Made by a program: the position numbers and the translations under genes. Below are positions 32,059-40,002 of a stretch of 64,000 bases of DNA, piece after piece (position 1 is the first letter of the stretch; the number at the start of each line of letters is the position of its first letter). The stretch spans positions 186,001 through 250,000 of the forward strand of contig NZ_JAQKQJ010000005.1 of NCBI RefSeq assembly GCF_029109325.1, written 5' to 3'. The notes under the pieces are model-generated. The model made no database searches and was not told the origin of the DNA. It was given only the letters and a program-made list of their open reading frames with translations. The DNA comes from Nodosilinea sp. PGN35 (GTDB lineage: Bacteria > Cyanobacteriota > Cyanobacteriia > Phormidesmidales > Phormidesmidaceae).

Positions 32059-33159
32059 ATGGCATTGATTCTCACTTACTTGGGCAAGGGCGGCAGCGGC
32101 AGCACCACTGTAGCTATTGCCGCCGCTAAGCAGCGGGCGCGGGCCGGGCAGCGGGTGCTGCTGGCCATTCAAGACGTGACGCCAGCTCCGGCGCTGCTGC
32201 TGGGCCAGGCGCTGAGCGTGGAGCCCCAGGAGCTAGAGCCCAATCTGTGGGGTATGCAGTTTCAAACCGCAGCCCTGCTGGAGCAGAGCTGGGATGAGGT
32301 CAAAACCCTGGAGGTTCAGTATCTACGCACTCCTTTTCTCAAGGCGGTGTACGGCCAGGAACTCGGGGTCATGCCGGGAATGGACAGCGCCCTGGCCCTC
32401 AACCAGCTGCGGCAGCTCGACGCCAGCGATCGCTACGACGTGATTGTCTACGACGGCAGCGATGCCCTGGCGACCCTGCGCATGCTGGGCATGCCGGAAA
32501 TTCTCGACTGGTACCTGCGGCGGTTTCGCGGCGTCTTTCAGCAGTCGGATGTGGGGCGAGTCATTTCGCCCTTTTTGCAGCCCATGGCCGCAGCGGTGCT
32601 GGCGGTGGACTGGGGGGGGGATGTGCTCGATCAGCCCACCGGTCAGGTGCGATCGCAGCTGGAAGAGGGTCGCCAGGCGGTGACCAACCCCAGCCGCATC
32701 GCCGCCTTTCTGGTGACCACGCCCACCGCCGGGGCGGTGGCCACCGCCCGCTACCTGTGGGGCAGCGCCCAGCAGATCGGCCTGACGGTGGGCGGTGTTT
32801 TAGTGAACCACGGCGTGCTCGACACCGAGCAAATCCACGCCTTTGCGCCCCTGCCCCAGGTGCCCCTGCCCTCGGTCATCGATCAGGGATGGGAGGCCGC
32901 GGTAGAGGCCCTGCCTGACCCGGCCCAGTGGGCGGCGGCGGCCCCCCGTCCGGTGACGGTCGATGCGGCGACTAAGACCGTGCGACTGTTTTTACCCAGC
33001 TTTGACAAAACCCAGGTCAAACTCACCCAGTACGGCCCCGAGGTCACCATTGAGGCGGGCGACCAGCGGCGCAACCTGCTGCTGCCCGCCGCGCTCCAGG
33101 GCAAAGCCGTAGCCGGAGCCAAGTTTCAAGATCAGCACTTGGTGATCTCCTTTAGCTAG
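32059..33159 (+). CDS. get3d: Get3d-type ArsA/Get3 ATPase with a deviant P-loop
   Basis: A 366-aa protein of the ArsA/Get3 ATPase family in its Get3d form, known from cyanobacteria and plastids. The N-terminal deviant Walker A reads LGKGGSGSTTVAI: the signature lysine (Lys10) is present, but the P-loop lysine is replaced by Ser15. Switch regions are seen around AIQDVTPAPALLLG and VIVYDGSDALATLRML. Residues from about 305 form the beta-rich alpha-crystallin-like domain typical of Get3d (VRLFLPSFDKTQVKLTQYG, then GDQRRNLLLP and LVISFS). Get3 proteins target or chaperone membrane proteins; for Get3d the client is unknown. It lies upstream of chlG, same strand, 236 bases apart. Confidence 0.85.
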   Translation: MALILTYLGKGGSGSTTVAIAAAKQRARAGQRVLLAIQDVTPAPALLLGQALSVEPQELEPNLWGMQFQTAALLEQSWDEVKTLEVQYLRTPFLKAVYGQELGVMPGMDSALALNQLRQLDASDRYDVIVYDGSDALATLRMLGMPEILDWYLRRFRGVFQQSDVGRVISPFLQPMAAAVLAVDWGGDVLDQPTGQVRSQLEEGRQAVTNPSRIAAFLVTTPTAGAVATARYLWGSAQQIGLTVGGVLVNHGVLDTEQIHAFAPLPQVPLPSVIDQGWEAAVEALPDPAQWAAAAPRPVTVDAATKTVRLFLPSFDKTQVKLTQYGPEVTIEAGDQRRNLLLPAALQGKAVAGAKFQDQHLVISFS

Positions 33160-33195
33160 GGCGCTGGCGCAGCTCATCCATCGTCACGCCGACCA

Positions 33196-33241
33196 CAGGC
33201 CCAATATCACAGGGCCAATATCACAGGCCCAATGTCATAGG
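33196..33241. repeat. Three-copy GGCCCAATATCACA tandem repeat upstream of chlG
   Basis: Two near-exact copies of GCCAATATCACAGG and a third, slightly diverged one (CCCAATGTCATAGG) lie in the get3d-chlG gap, 155-200 bases ahead of chlG. Repeated protein-binding sites or slippage are both possible. Confidence 0.6.
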
Positions 33242-33395
33242 TTGGCAGGAAAATCCCCTCCCCGCCGACCGAAGTTTGATTCTGCCCCCGAAAATGTGGC
33301 ACCGTGGAAGTGATTGCGCTTCTCCCCTGGGAGCTGTGCCAGCGCCCAATTACCGATCGCTTTTAAATATCAATCTGTAGCAGTTTTCCCTTCCC

Positions 33396-34445
33396 ATGGC
33401 TGAACCACCGTCCTCCCCTCCGGCCAACGACGCTTTAGACCAAACCCCTGCCGCCGAGATTGCGGCTGAGGTCGCCCCCACAGCCGCAACTGTAGCCGAG
33501 GGGAACGCGGCTCGTCAGCTTCTAGGCATGAAAGGGGCAAAAACGGGCGAGACCTCGATCTGGAAAATTCGCCTTCAGCTGATGAAGCCGATCACCTGGA
33601 TCCCGCTGATCTGGGGGGTGGTGTGCGGCGCGGCGTCTTCGGGCAACTACCGCTGGAGCCTGGAGCACGTGCTGATCGCCGCCGCCTGCATGCTGCTCTC
33701 GGGGCCGCTGCTCACCGGCTATACCCAAACCCTCAACGACTTCTACGATCGCGACATCGACGCCATCAATGAGCCCTACCGCCCCATCCCCTCGGGGGCA
33801 ATCTCGATTCCCCAGGTGGTGAGCCAAATTTTGCTGCTGCTGGTAGGGGGCATCGCCGTCGCCTACGGCCTCGATCGCTGGGCGGGCCACAGCTTTCCCA
33901 CCATTACAGCCCTGGCCATTGGCGGTTCGCTGGTGTCGTACATCTATTCGGCCCCGCCGCTAAAGCTCAAGCAAAACGGCTGGCTGGGCAACTACGCCCT
34001 GGGGGCTAGCTACATCGCACTGCCCTGGTGGGCGGGCCACGCCCTGTTTGGCACCTTGACCTGGCAGATTGTGGTGCTCACCCTGTTCTACAGCCTGGCG
34101 GGCCTGGGGATTGCGGTGGTCAACGACTTTAAGAGCGTCGAGGGCGATCGCCAGATGGGGCTCAAGTCGCTGCCGGTCATGTTTGGGGTCACCACCGCCG
34201 CCTGGATCTGCGTACTGGCGATCGATATTTTTCAGGGGGGCGTCGCCGCCTACCTGATGGCGATTCACCAAAACCTCTACGCGGTGCTGCTGGTGCTGCT
34301 GATCATTCCCCAGATCACCTTTCAGGACATGTACTTCCTGCGTGACCCCCTGGGCAACGACGTCAAATATCAGGCCAGCGCCCAGCCTTTTTTAGTCTTA
34401 GGTATGCTGGTAACAGGGCTGGCCTTGGGGCATACGGCACTCTAG
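33396..34445 (+). CDS. chlG: Chlorophyll a synthase
   Basis: A 349-aa integral membrane prenyltransferase that adds the phytyl or geranylgeranyl tail to chlorophyllide a, the last step of chlorophyll synthesis. The two aspartate-rich sites are TLNDFYDRDIDAINEP and VNDFKSVEGDRQMGLKSLP, and YSAPPLKLKQNGWLGN is a family block. About eight membrane segments follow a hydrophilic, Ala/Pro-rich N-terminus of about 45 residues, longer than in some relatives; an internal ATG at 33528 (MKGAKTGETS) is an alternative start. The sequence is plainly ChlG and not bacteriochlorophyll synthase of a purple bacterium, given the neighbours. Confidence 0.96.
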   Translation: MAEPPSSPPANDALDQTPAAEIAAEVAPTAATVAEGNAARQLLGMKGAKTGETSIWKIRLQLMKPITWIPLIWGVVCGAASSGNYRWSLEHVLIAAACMLLSGPLLTGYTQTLNDFYDRDIDAINEPYRPIPSGAISIPQVVSQILLLLVGGIAVAYGLDRWAGHSFPTITALAIGGSLVSYIYSAPPLKLKQNGWLGNYALGASYIALPWWAGHALFGTLTWQIVVLTLFYSLAGLGIAVVNDFKSVEGDRQMGLKSLPVMFGVTTAAWICVLAIDIFQGGVAAYLMAIHQNLYAVLLVLLIIPQITFQDMYFLRDPLGNDVKYQASAQPFLVLGMLVTGLALGHTAL

Positions 34446-34529
34446 GGATCCGCTAAATCACAGCTGTACCCTTGAAGAAATGGTCGAAACCCCATACAGT
34501 CACATGAGGATGTGAAGGGCAACGGTGTT

Positions 34530-36932
34530 ATGACTCGATCTTGGTTAACCCGGCTGTCGTTTCCCGCGAGGAAGTCGGCGCGGCCCGCAGGACGCAGCAG
34601 GTCTGGGGTCAGCACGCTCAACGGTGCGCGGATTGCTCCCCCGGGAGTGGAGCCCCAGTCGGGGCCAGCAGCGGCAAAGCCAGAGCCACCGCGCCGCTAT
34701 CGGCCACTGTTTTTGCGGCCCTTCTTTTGGCTGGTACTGCTGGCCGGGGCGGGCATTGCCGGGGGCGGTACCCGCGCCTACCGCGTATTTGAGACGACCA
34801 GCGCCAACCTGCCCGACCCCGATCAGGCTCTAACCTACCAGCGCGACGGCACCGTCACCATGGTTTCGGCGGACGGGGTAATTCTACAAAAGCTCGGCCC
34901 CGCCTCCCGCGAGACCATTACCTACGACACCATGCCCGAGCACCTGGTGGACGCCTTTATTGCCTCCGAAGACCAGCGCTTCTACGAGCATGCTGGGGTT
35001 GACTATCGCGGCATTGCCCGTGCCGTCTGGGCCAACGTGCAAAACCGCGACCTGGTGGAGGGGGCGAGCACCATTACCCAGCAGCTGGCTCGGATCGTCT
35101 TTCTCGACCAGGAGCGCAGCTTTCAGCGCAAGATCAAAGAGGCCATGATGGCCACCAAGCTCGAAGACAGCTTGACCAAGGAGCAGATCATTGAGCGCTA
35201 CCTCAATCTGGTGTACCTGGGCTCTGGGGCCTACGGGGTAGCCGATGCCTCTTGGGTGTACTTTGGTAAAACTATCGATCAGCTCACCGTAGCTGAGGCG
35301 GCGATGATTGCCGGTATGGCTCCCGCCCCCAGCCTGTACTCCCCCACGGTGAACGTCGAGGCGGCCCGCAGCCAGCGCAACCGAGTGATTCGCCGCATGC
35401 TGGACACCGGAGCCATCAGCGGCATAGAAGCGGAGGAGGCCATCACCACGGAGGTGGCGGTGACTCCCAACCAGCCCAAGTTTCTCTACAGCGAGTTTCC
35501 CTACTTCACCATCTACATTCAAAAGCAGCTGGAGGCGCTGCTGCCCCCCGACCAGCTCGAGGCCGGGGGCCTGACTGTCGAAACCACTCTCAACGTGGTG
35601 TGGCAGCGCCGGGCCGAAGAGACCGTCCAGGAGGCCGCTGCAAACCACCGCGGCTGGCAGCGGATTGGCCAGGTGTCGCTAGTTGCGGTTGACCCCCGCA
35701 ACGGCGAAATCAAGGCCATGGTGGGGGGCACCGACTTCACCAGCGAGAACCAGTTTAACCGGGTGACCCAGGCCCAGCGCCAGCCGGGCTCGACGTTTAA
35801 AACGTTTGTGTATGCGGCGGCGATCGCAGGCGGCATGTCACCCTACAAAAGCTACATGGATGCCCGCTACGTGGTTGACGGCTACGAACCCAAAAACTAC
35901 GGCGAAAACTACAGCGGCAGTATGGAGCTACTGCAAGCCCTGCGCAACTCCGTCAACATCGTGGCGGTGAAATTGCTGGTGGATGTGGGCTTCGAACCGG
36001 TGGTGCAGCTAGCCGAGCGCATGGGAATTAAATCTCCGCTGCTGCCCGCCTATTCCCTCGCTCTGGGAACCTCAGAGGTCAACCTGCTGGAGCTTACCAG
36101 CGCCTACGGCACCCTGGCCAATAAGGGTATTCACCGTCCTGCCCACGGCATTCGCCGGGTGCTCAACAGCAGTGGTGAGGTCATCTACGAGCGACCCAAC
36201 GAGTCAGAGCAGGCCATCGATGCCGACAGCGCCGCCATCATGACCTGGATGCTGCGCAGCGTTGTGGAGGGCGGCACCGGCAGCAATGCCTATTTGGGTC
36301 GCCCCGTGGCGGGAAAAACCGGCACCTCCGAGGAGTACCGAGACCTTTGGTTTGTGGGCTACATTCCGCAACTGGCCGCTGGCGTCTGGATGGGCAATGA
36401 CGACAACACCCCCACGCGCGGGGCCAGCAGCATGGCCGCCGCCGTTTGGCGCAGCTTTATGGCGAAGCTCACTGACGATATTCCGGTTGAGCAGTTTCCC
36501 AGCCTGCCTCGCCTGGGCGGGCGCGAGGGCACCATTACCCTAAGCCCCGTCAAGCCCGGTCGCGTGACTGCCGACAGTGCTCCGTCTCGCTCGGCGGAGG
36601 CGGCCTCAGGCTCTAGCGGCGAAGGCCGCCAGGCCCGTCGCACAGAGCGTAACGACAGCGAAGAAGCGGCCCCAGCGGCCTCCTCCAGCTCTGGCAGCAG
36701 CCCCGCAGCATCGTCATCGTCGGCTGAACCCGCCGCTCCCGCCGCTCCCGCCGCCGCTCCCGCCCCAGCGGCGGCTCCGCCCGAAGCACCGGCTCCCCGC
36801 CCCGTGAATACGGCCCCGGTAGCGCCAGCCCCGGTGGCTCCAGCTCCGGTAGCTCCGGCTCCGGCCCCGCCGCCCATTGTCGCTCCCCCGCCTCCCCTCG
36901 AAGCTCCCTCACCGTCCGCCGAGGGGGAGTAG
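34530..36932 (+). CDS. Class A penicillin-binding protein (PBP1A family)
   Basis: An 800-aa bifunctional peptidoglycan synthase. After a basic cytoplasmic N-terminus and one membrane anchor (FWLVLLAGAGIAGGG, near residue 75) come the GT51 glycosyltransferase domain, with AFIASEDQRFYEHAGVDYRG holding the catalytic Glu and with GASTITQQLAR, and then the transpeptidase domain with QPGSTFKTF (SxxK serine), RNSVN (SxN) and AGKTGTSEE (KTG). The last 110 residues are a low-complexity Ala/Pro/Ser tail, probably extracytoplasmic and wall-associated. I start at ATG 34530; GTG 34512 is possible but badly spaced from its AGGA. Confidence 0.93.
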   Translation: MTRSWLTRLSFPARKSARPAGRSRSGVSTLNGARIAPPGVEPQSGPAAAKPEPPRRYRPLFLRPFFWLVLLAGAGIAGGGTRAYRVFETTSANLPDPDQALTYQRDGTVTMVSADGVILQKLGPASRETITYDTMPEHLVDAFIASEDQRFYEHAGVDYRGIARAVWANVQNRDLVEGASTITQQLARIVFLDQERSFQRKIKEAMMATKLEDSLTKEQIIERYLNLVYLGSGAYGVADASWVYFGKTIDQLTVAEAAMIAGMAPAPSLYSPTVNVEAARSQRNRVIRRMLDTGAISGIEAEEAITTEVAVTPNQPKFLYSEFPYFTIYIQKQLEALLPPDQLEAGGLTVETTLNVVWQRRAEETVQEAAANHRGWQRIGQVSLVAVDPRNGEIKAMVGGTDFTSENQFNRVTQAQRQPGSTFKTFVYAAAIAGGMSPYKSYMDARYVVDGYEPKNYGENYSGSMELLQALRNSVNIVAVKLLVDVGFEPVVQLAERMGIKSPLLPAYSLALGTSEVNLLELTSAYGTLANKGIHRPAHGIRRVLNSSGEVIYERPNESEQAIDADSAAIMTWMLRSVVEGGTGSNAYLGRPVAGKTGTSEEYRDLWFVGYIPQLAAGVWMGNDDNTPTRGASSMAAAVWRSFMAKLTDDIPVEQFPSLPRLGGREGTITLSPVKPGRVTADSAPSRSAEAASGSSGEGRQARRTERNDSEEAAPAASSSSGSSPAASSSSAEPAAPAAPAAAPAPAAAPPEAPAPRPVNTAPVAPAPVAPAPVAPAPAPPPIVAPPPPLEAPSPSAEGE

Positions 36933-37036
36933 GTCGCAAGATAGAGGTTTTGGGGGGCAAACGGGTCTTCAGCGACCCAGGGTCAGACCTGGGACTGATC
37001 CCCAGAGTCGACCCGGCGGCGTAGGATATTAAACAA

Positions 37037-37258
37037 ATGATTTTGGAGTCTGATTTAGCTATGTCTCTCTATTTTGCGGTTGCAGGTGAAGCTGCTGTAT
37101 CTTCGTCCCTTGTGCTGGTGTACGTAGTGGGTTTCATAGCCGCCGTCACCCTGGGCTCGATTGCCTGGTATAACTCCAAGCGCCCCGCTGGCTGGGAAAA
37201 CAAAGAGAAGCCTGACTTTGTTCCCACCGTCAAGCCTGAGGAAGGTGAAGAGGCCTAG
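37037..37258 (+). CDS. psb35: Psb35-like photosystem II protein
   Basis: A 73-aa single-span membrane protein. The segment VYVVGFIAAVTLGSIAWYN and the tail YNSKRPAGWENKEKPDFVP match the pattern I know for the cyanobacterial Psb35 family (Synechocystis Ssl2148), a small subunit linked to CP47 and high-light-inducible proteins in photosystem II assembly. The assignment rests on that C-terminal pattern. Two starts are similar in merit: ATG 37037 (AGGA 10 bases ahead) and ATG 37061 (GGAG 12 bases ahead). It follows the PBP gene by about 100 bases. Confidence 0.7.
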   Translation: MILESDLAMSLYFAVAGEAAVSSSLVLVYVVGFIAAVTLGSIAWYNSKRPAGWENKEKPDFVPTVKPEEGEEA

Positions 37259-37621
37259 CTAATGGCCTGTCAAGCTGCACTGCGGGGGTACTCGCAGCGC
37301 GCATCCGCACAGCGATCGCCGTGCAGGGGGCATTGTCAAAGACAGCTCGCTTCCCCGATAAGGTTGACAGAGCCCAGCGCCACCGCCGACTGCCGCAGCC
37401 TCGATCGCTGAGCGACCGGAGGCACATTACTATGCGGGACTCTAGCGGCGGCACTCTAGCGATCGCACTGCCGTCTGAGCCAGGGGCTCGGGCGGCAGCT
37501 GTTTTGAGTAGCCCTGGCACAAGCGGCCCTGGGACACTCAGCCAGGCGTTCGGGGGCTGGGCATTTTGGGGGCTGCCCGATTGAAACGCTCGATTTAACC
37601 CCGGCCAACTCTGGCCCATCT
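37259..37621. other. 363-base intergenic region
   Basis: Convergent spacer between psb35-like (plus) and a small gene (minus). It contains GCGATCGC-type sites and GC-rich stretches, but I see no convincing gene on either strand, no tRNA and no clear intrinsic terminator. Confidence 0.45.
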
Positions 37622-37816
37622 CTAATCGACCACCCGCAGTCGGCCCTGCCGAATCGCTTCAAACACTCGCTGAGCGGTGGCGTGATCCTGATTGCTGAGG
37701 GTGGGCTGACTGAGCAGTATCTCCATCAGCTCTCGCTGCACCTGGCGACTGATGCGGCGGTCGGCAAAGATTTGATCGACGATCGCTTTGAGGGATTGGC
37801 TGGTGGTTTGAGACAT
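37622..37816 (-). CDS. Small conserved cyanobacterial protein, function unknown
   Basis: A 64-aa helical protein: MSQTTSQSLKAIVDQIFADR, then ISRQVQRELMEILLS and a C-terminal VFEAIRQGRLRVVD. I know this pattern, with its Arg-Val-Val-Asp end, from short cyanobacterial hypothetical proteins without assigned function. The ATG at 37816 is chosen since upstream in-frame codons (to 37867) are not conserved in that pattern. No membrane segment or catalytic motif. Upstream is a 268-base spacer with a palindrome (38021-38042). Confidence 0.65.
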   Translation of the reverse strand: MSQTTSQSLKAIVDQIFADRRISRQVQRELMEILLSQPTLSNQDHATAQRVFEAIRQGRLRVVD

Positions 37817-38020
37817 AGCGACGACCTGGCTAGTGAGGCTGTTCCCAATATCTCCCAAAGTGCTCAACTACAGGGTGACAGGCCCTCCGCCTGGGCATGA
37901 TCCTGGGCTGGCCGGGCCGTGATGTATATCCGTTCAGGCCGTGGTTTAAATCACTTCAGCTCAGGCCCCTGAGGAGTAATAGCGAATCCCAGCTGTAGGT
38001 AATTCGGTTGAGACCTGTCT

Positions 38021-38042
38021 CTGCAACGTTCGAACGTTGCAG
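38021..38042. repeat. 22-bp perfect palindrome
   Basis: CTGCAACGTTC followed at once by GAACGTTGCAG. The spacer then reads TAGCCACGGTTATAAAGGAC, comparable to the GGCTACAGCTATA that follows the longer palindrome at 12997-13030. It lies between potC (its 3' end) and the small gene at 37622, all on the minus strand. Confidence 0.85.
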
Positions 38043-38084
38043 GGGTTCGTGAATATCCCCTAGGATAGCCACGGTTATAAAGGA

Positions 38085-38879
38085 CTAAATTTTCTGCCGA
38101 GACCGATCACCCCAGTAGCGCACATATTCAGCCATTCCCGCCAGCAGGGCCGAACCCAGGATCAAGACGACGCTGAGGGCGTTGATATCGGGTTTAACGC
38201 CCGTGCGCACGCGGCTAAAAATTTCGATGGGCAGGGGGTTAGCGCCGCCTCCGGCGGTAAAGCTGGAGATCAGCAGGTCGTCCATGCTGAGCACAAAGGC
38301 CAGCAGACAGCCCGCTAAAATTCCCGGTGCCAGCTGGGGAAGCAGCACTCTGAGGAGCGCCTGGGTATGGGTGGCCCCCAGATCGAGCGCCGCTTCTTCA
38401 AGGTTGGGGTCGAGGTGCTGAAGGCGGCTCGACACCACCACCGCGATGTAGGCCAGGCAAAAGACCATATGCGCCGCAATGATAGTGCCCAGGCTGAGGG
38501 GCACCGCCACCGACGCCAAAAATACCAGGGTCGCCACCGCGATCGCAATGTCGGGCACAATCAGCGGTAGATACGACATCCCCCGGTAAAGACCCTTGCC
38601 CCAAAACCGATGGCGGGCCAGACCAATGGCCATCAGGGTGCCCAGCACCGCCGAAATCGCCACCGCCACCGTGGCAATCGTCAGACTGTCTTGCAGGGCC
38701 GAGAGCAGGCGGCGATCGCTAAACAACGCCCGATACCACCGCAGGCTAAAGCCTCCCCAGCCAGCGCTGTAGCGCGAGTCGTTGAAGCTGTACACCCCCA
38801 GCACAATGATGGGGAAGTACATAAAGGCGTACATCAGCGCGGTGAAGAGGCTGGGCCAGGTGACGGGGCGGGAGGACAT
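38085..38879 (-). CDS. potC: Spermidine/putrescine ABC transporter permease, PotC
   Basis: A 264-aa inner membrane permease of the PotC type. The N-terminus MYAFMYFPIIVLGVYSFNDS is characteristic; the core ends with the coupling motif LEEAALDLGATHTQALLRVLLPQLAPG, seen in pieces around residues 155-180. Six membrane segments are expected. It is the last gene of the potA-potD-potB-potC group on the minus strand, 100 bases after potB, with a short A/T-rich repeat (GATTTTGGATT units, 38910-38944) in that gap. The channel should import polyamines into the cytoplasm. Confidence 0.92.
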   Translation of the reverse strand: MSSRPVTWPSLFTALMYAFMYFPIIVLGVYSFNDSRYSAGWGGFSLRWYRALFSDRRLLSALQDSLTIATVAVAISAVLGTLMAIGLARHRFWGKGLYRGMSYLPLIVPDIAIAVATLVFLASVAVPLSLGTIIAAHMVFCLAYIAVVVSSRLQHLDPNLEEAALDLGATHTQALLRVLLPQLAPGILAGCLLAFVLSMDDLLISSFTAGGGANPLPIEIFSRVRTGVKPDINALSVVLILGSALLAGMAEYVRYWGDRSRQKI

Positions 38880-38979
38880 GGGAGGGTAAGGATGGAGAGC
38901 TAGGGGGCTGCGAATTTTGGATTGGCGATTTTGGATTTTGGATGGGTTATTGGGTGGGTAGGGGCACGATGTGTCTGCC

Positions 38980-39882
38980 CTAGGCTTCGGTAACGGTGTT
39001 GCGATCGCCGTAGCGCAGCAGCAGGGCGATCGCCAGACTGACCGCTAAAATCAGCACCATGCTGAGCGCTGAGCCAAAGCCCCAGGCGCGGGTCGGACCG
39101 AGAAACTGGTTGTAGATCAGCCGCGAAATATTCATCGATGAGGCCCCACCCAGCAGGGTAGGCACCACAAAATCGCTGAGCGTGCTGATAAACACCAGCA
39201 GACTGGCCGCCGCAATGCCGGGCAGGGTTTGGGGCACCGTCACTTTCCAAAAGCACTGACGGGGGTTGGCCCCCAGGTCAGCAGCGGCCTCCAGCAGGCG
39301 GGTATCGAGCTTCTCGAGCGACGCGTAGAGAATCAGCACCATGTAGGGCAAGAAGCTATAGGTAAGGCCAATGAACACCGCCGTAGACGTATTTAGCCAG
39401 TTTTGGGCGGGTAGCCCCACCGTCGCCAAAAGGGTATTGAACACACCGCTGGGCCGCAAAATGGTCGTCCAGGCGTAGGCCCGCAGCAGCGACGACGTCC
39501 ACAGAGGCAAAATAAAGGCCACCAGCAGCAGGTTGCGCCATCGCTGGGGCGACATCAGCGCCAGCCAGTAGGCCACCGGAAAACCCAGCAGCAGGCACAG
39601 CAGCGTCGAGCCCACCGCAAACCCCACCGATCGCCCAATCACCCGCAAATACACCGGCTGCAAAATTTGCAGATAGTTGCCCAGGCCATAGCCACCGCTG
39701 GGCTGCCCCAGCCGCAGCCCCGGCACCAGGCTAATCTCAAGGATAAGTAGGGTGGGCAGCACCAGCAGCACCAGCAGCCACACCCCCGCTGGCCCCAGCA
39801 GCGTCACCGGCCCCAGCCAGCGTCGAGGGGCGAGGCGCTCGGCCCAGGTTGCAGAGGGAGTCGGTGAGGGGGCGGGGGTCAT
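38980..39882 (-). CDS. potB: Spermidine/putrescine ABC transporter permease, PotB
   Basis: A 300-aa permease of the PotB type, partner of PotC. The first membrane segment (WLLVLLVLPTLLILEISLV) follows a Pro-rich N-terminus, and the coupling motif is LLEAAADLGANPRQCFWKVT followed by VPQTLPGI. The sequence SDFVVPTLLGGASSMNIS is typical of the family. Together with PotC it forms the polyamine channel. Between it and potD lies a 120-base spacer carrying an A/T-rich repeat element, which may affect expression downstream of potD. Confidence 0.92.
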   Translation of the reverse strand: MTPAPSPTPSATWAERLAPRRWLGPVTLLGPAGVWLLVLLVLPTLLILEISLVPGLRLGQPSGGYGLGNYLQILQPVYLRVIGRSVGFAVGSTLLCLLLGFPVAYWLALMSPQRWRNLLLVAFILPLWTSSLLRAYAWTTILRPSGVFNTLLATVGLPAQNWLNTSTAVFIGLTYSFLPYMVLILYASLEKLDTRLLEAAADLGANPRQCFWKVTVPQTLPGIAAASLLVFISTLSDFVVPTLLGGASSMNISRLIYNQFLGPTRAWGFGSALSMVLILAVSLAIALLLRYGDRNTVTEA

Positions 39883-39919
39883 AGGAAGGGTGGGGAGTGA
39901 GGGAGTAGGGGGGACAGGG

Positions 39920-39995
39920 AAAGTTTTGAATTTTGAATTTTCAATTGAGGTGTTGCCGACAGAACTTAAAACTCAAAACTTAGAACTCAAAACTC
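39920..39995. repeat. A/T-rich intergenic repeat, fourth copy
   Basis: AGTTTTGAATTTTGAATTTT (39922-39941) is partly mirrored by AACTTAAAACTCAAAACTTAG and AACTCAAAACT (39963-39993). A G-rich stretch (39891-39919) lies before it and a C-rich one (39994-40006) after. It sits between potB and potD within an operon. Confidence 0.7.
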
Positions 39996-40002
39996 TCCTC
40001 CT

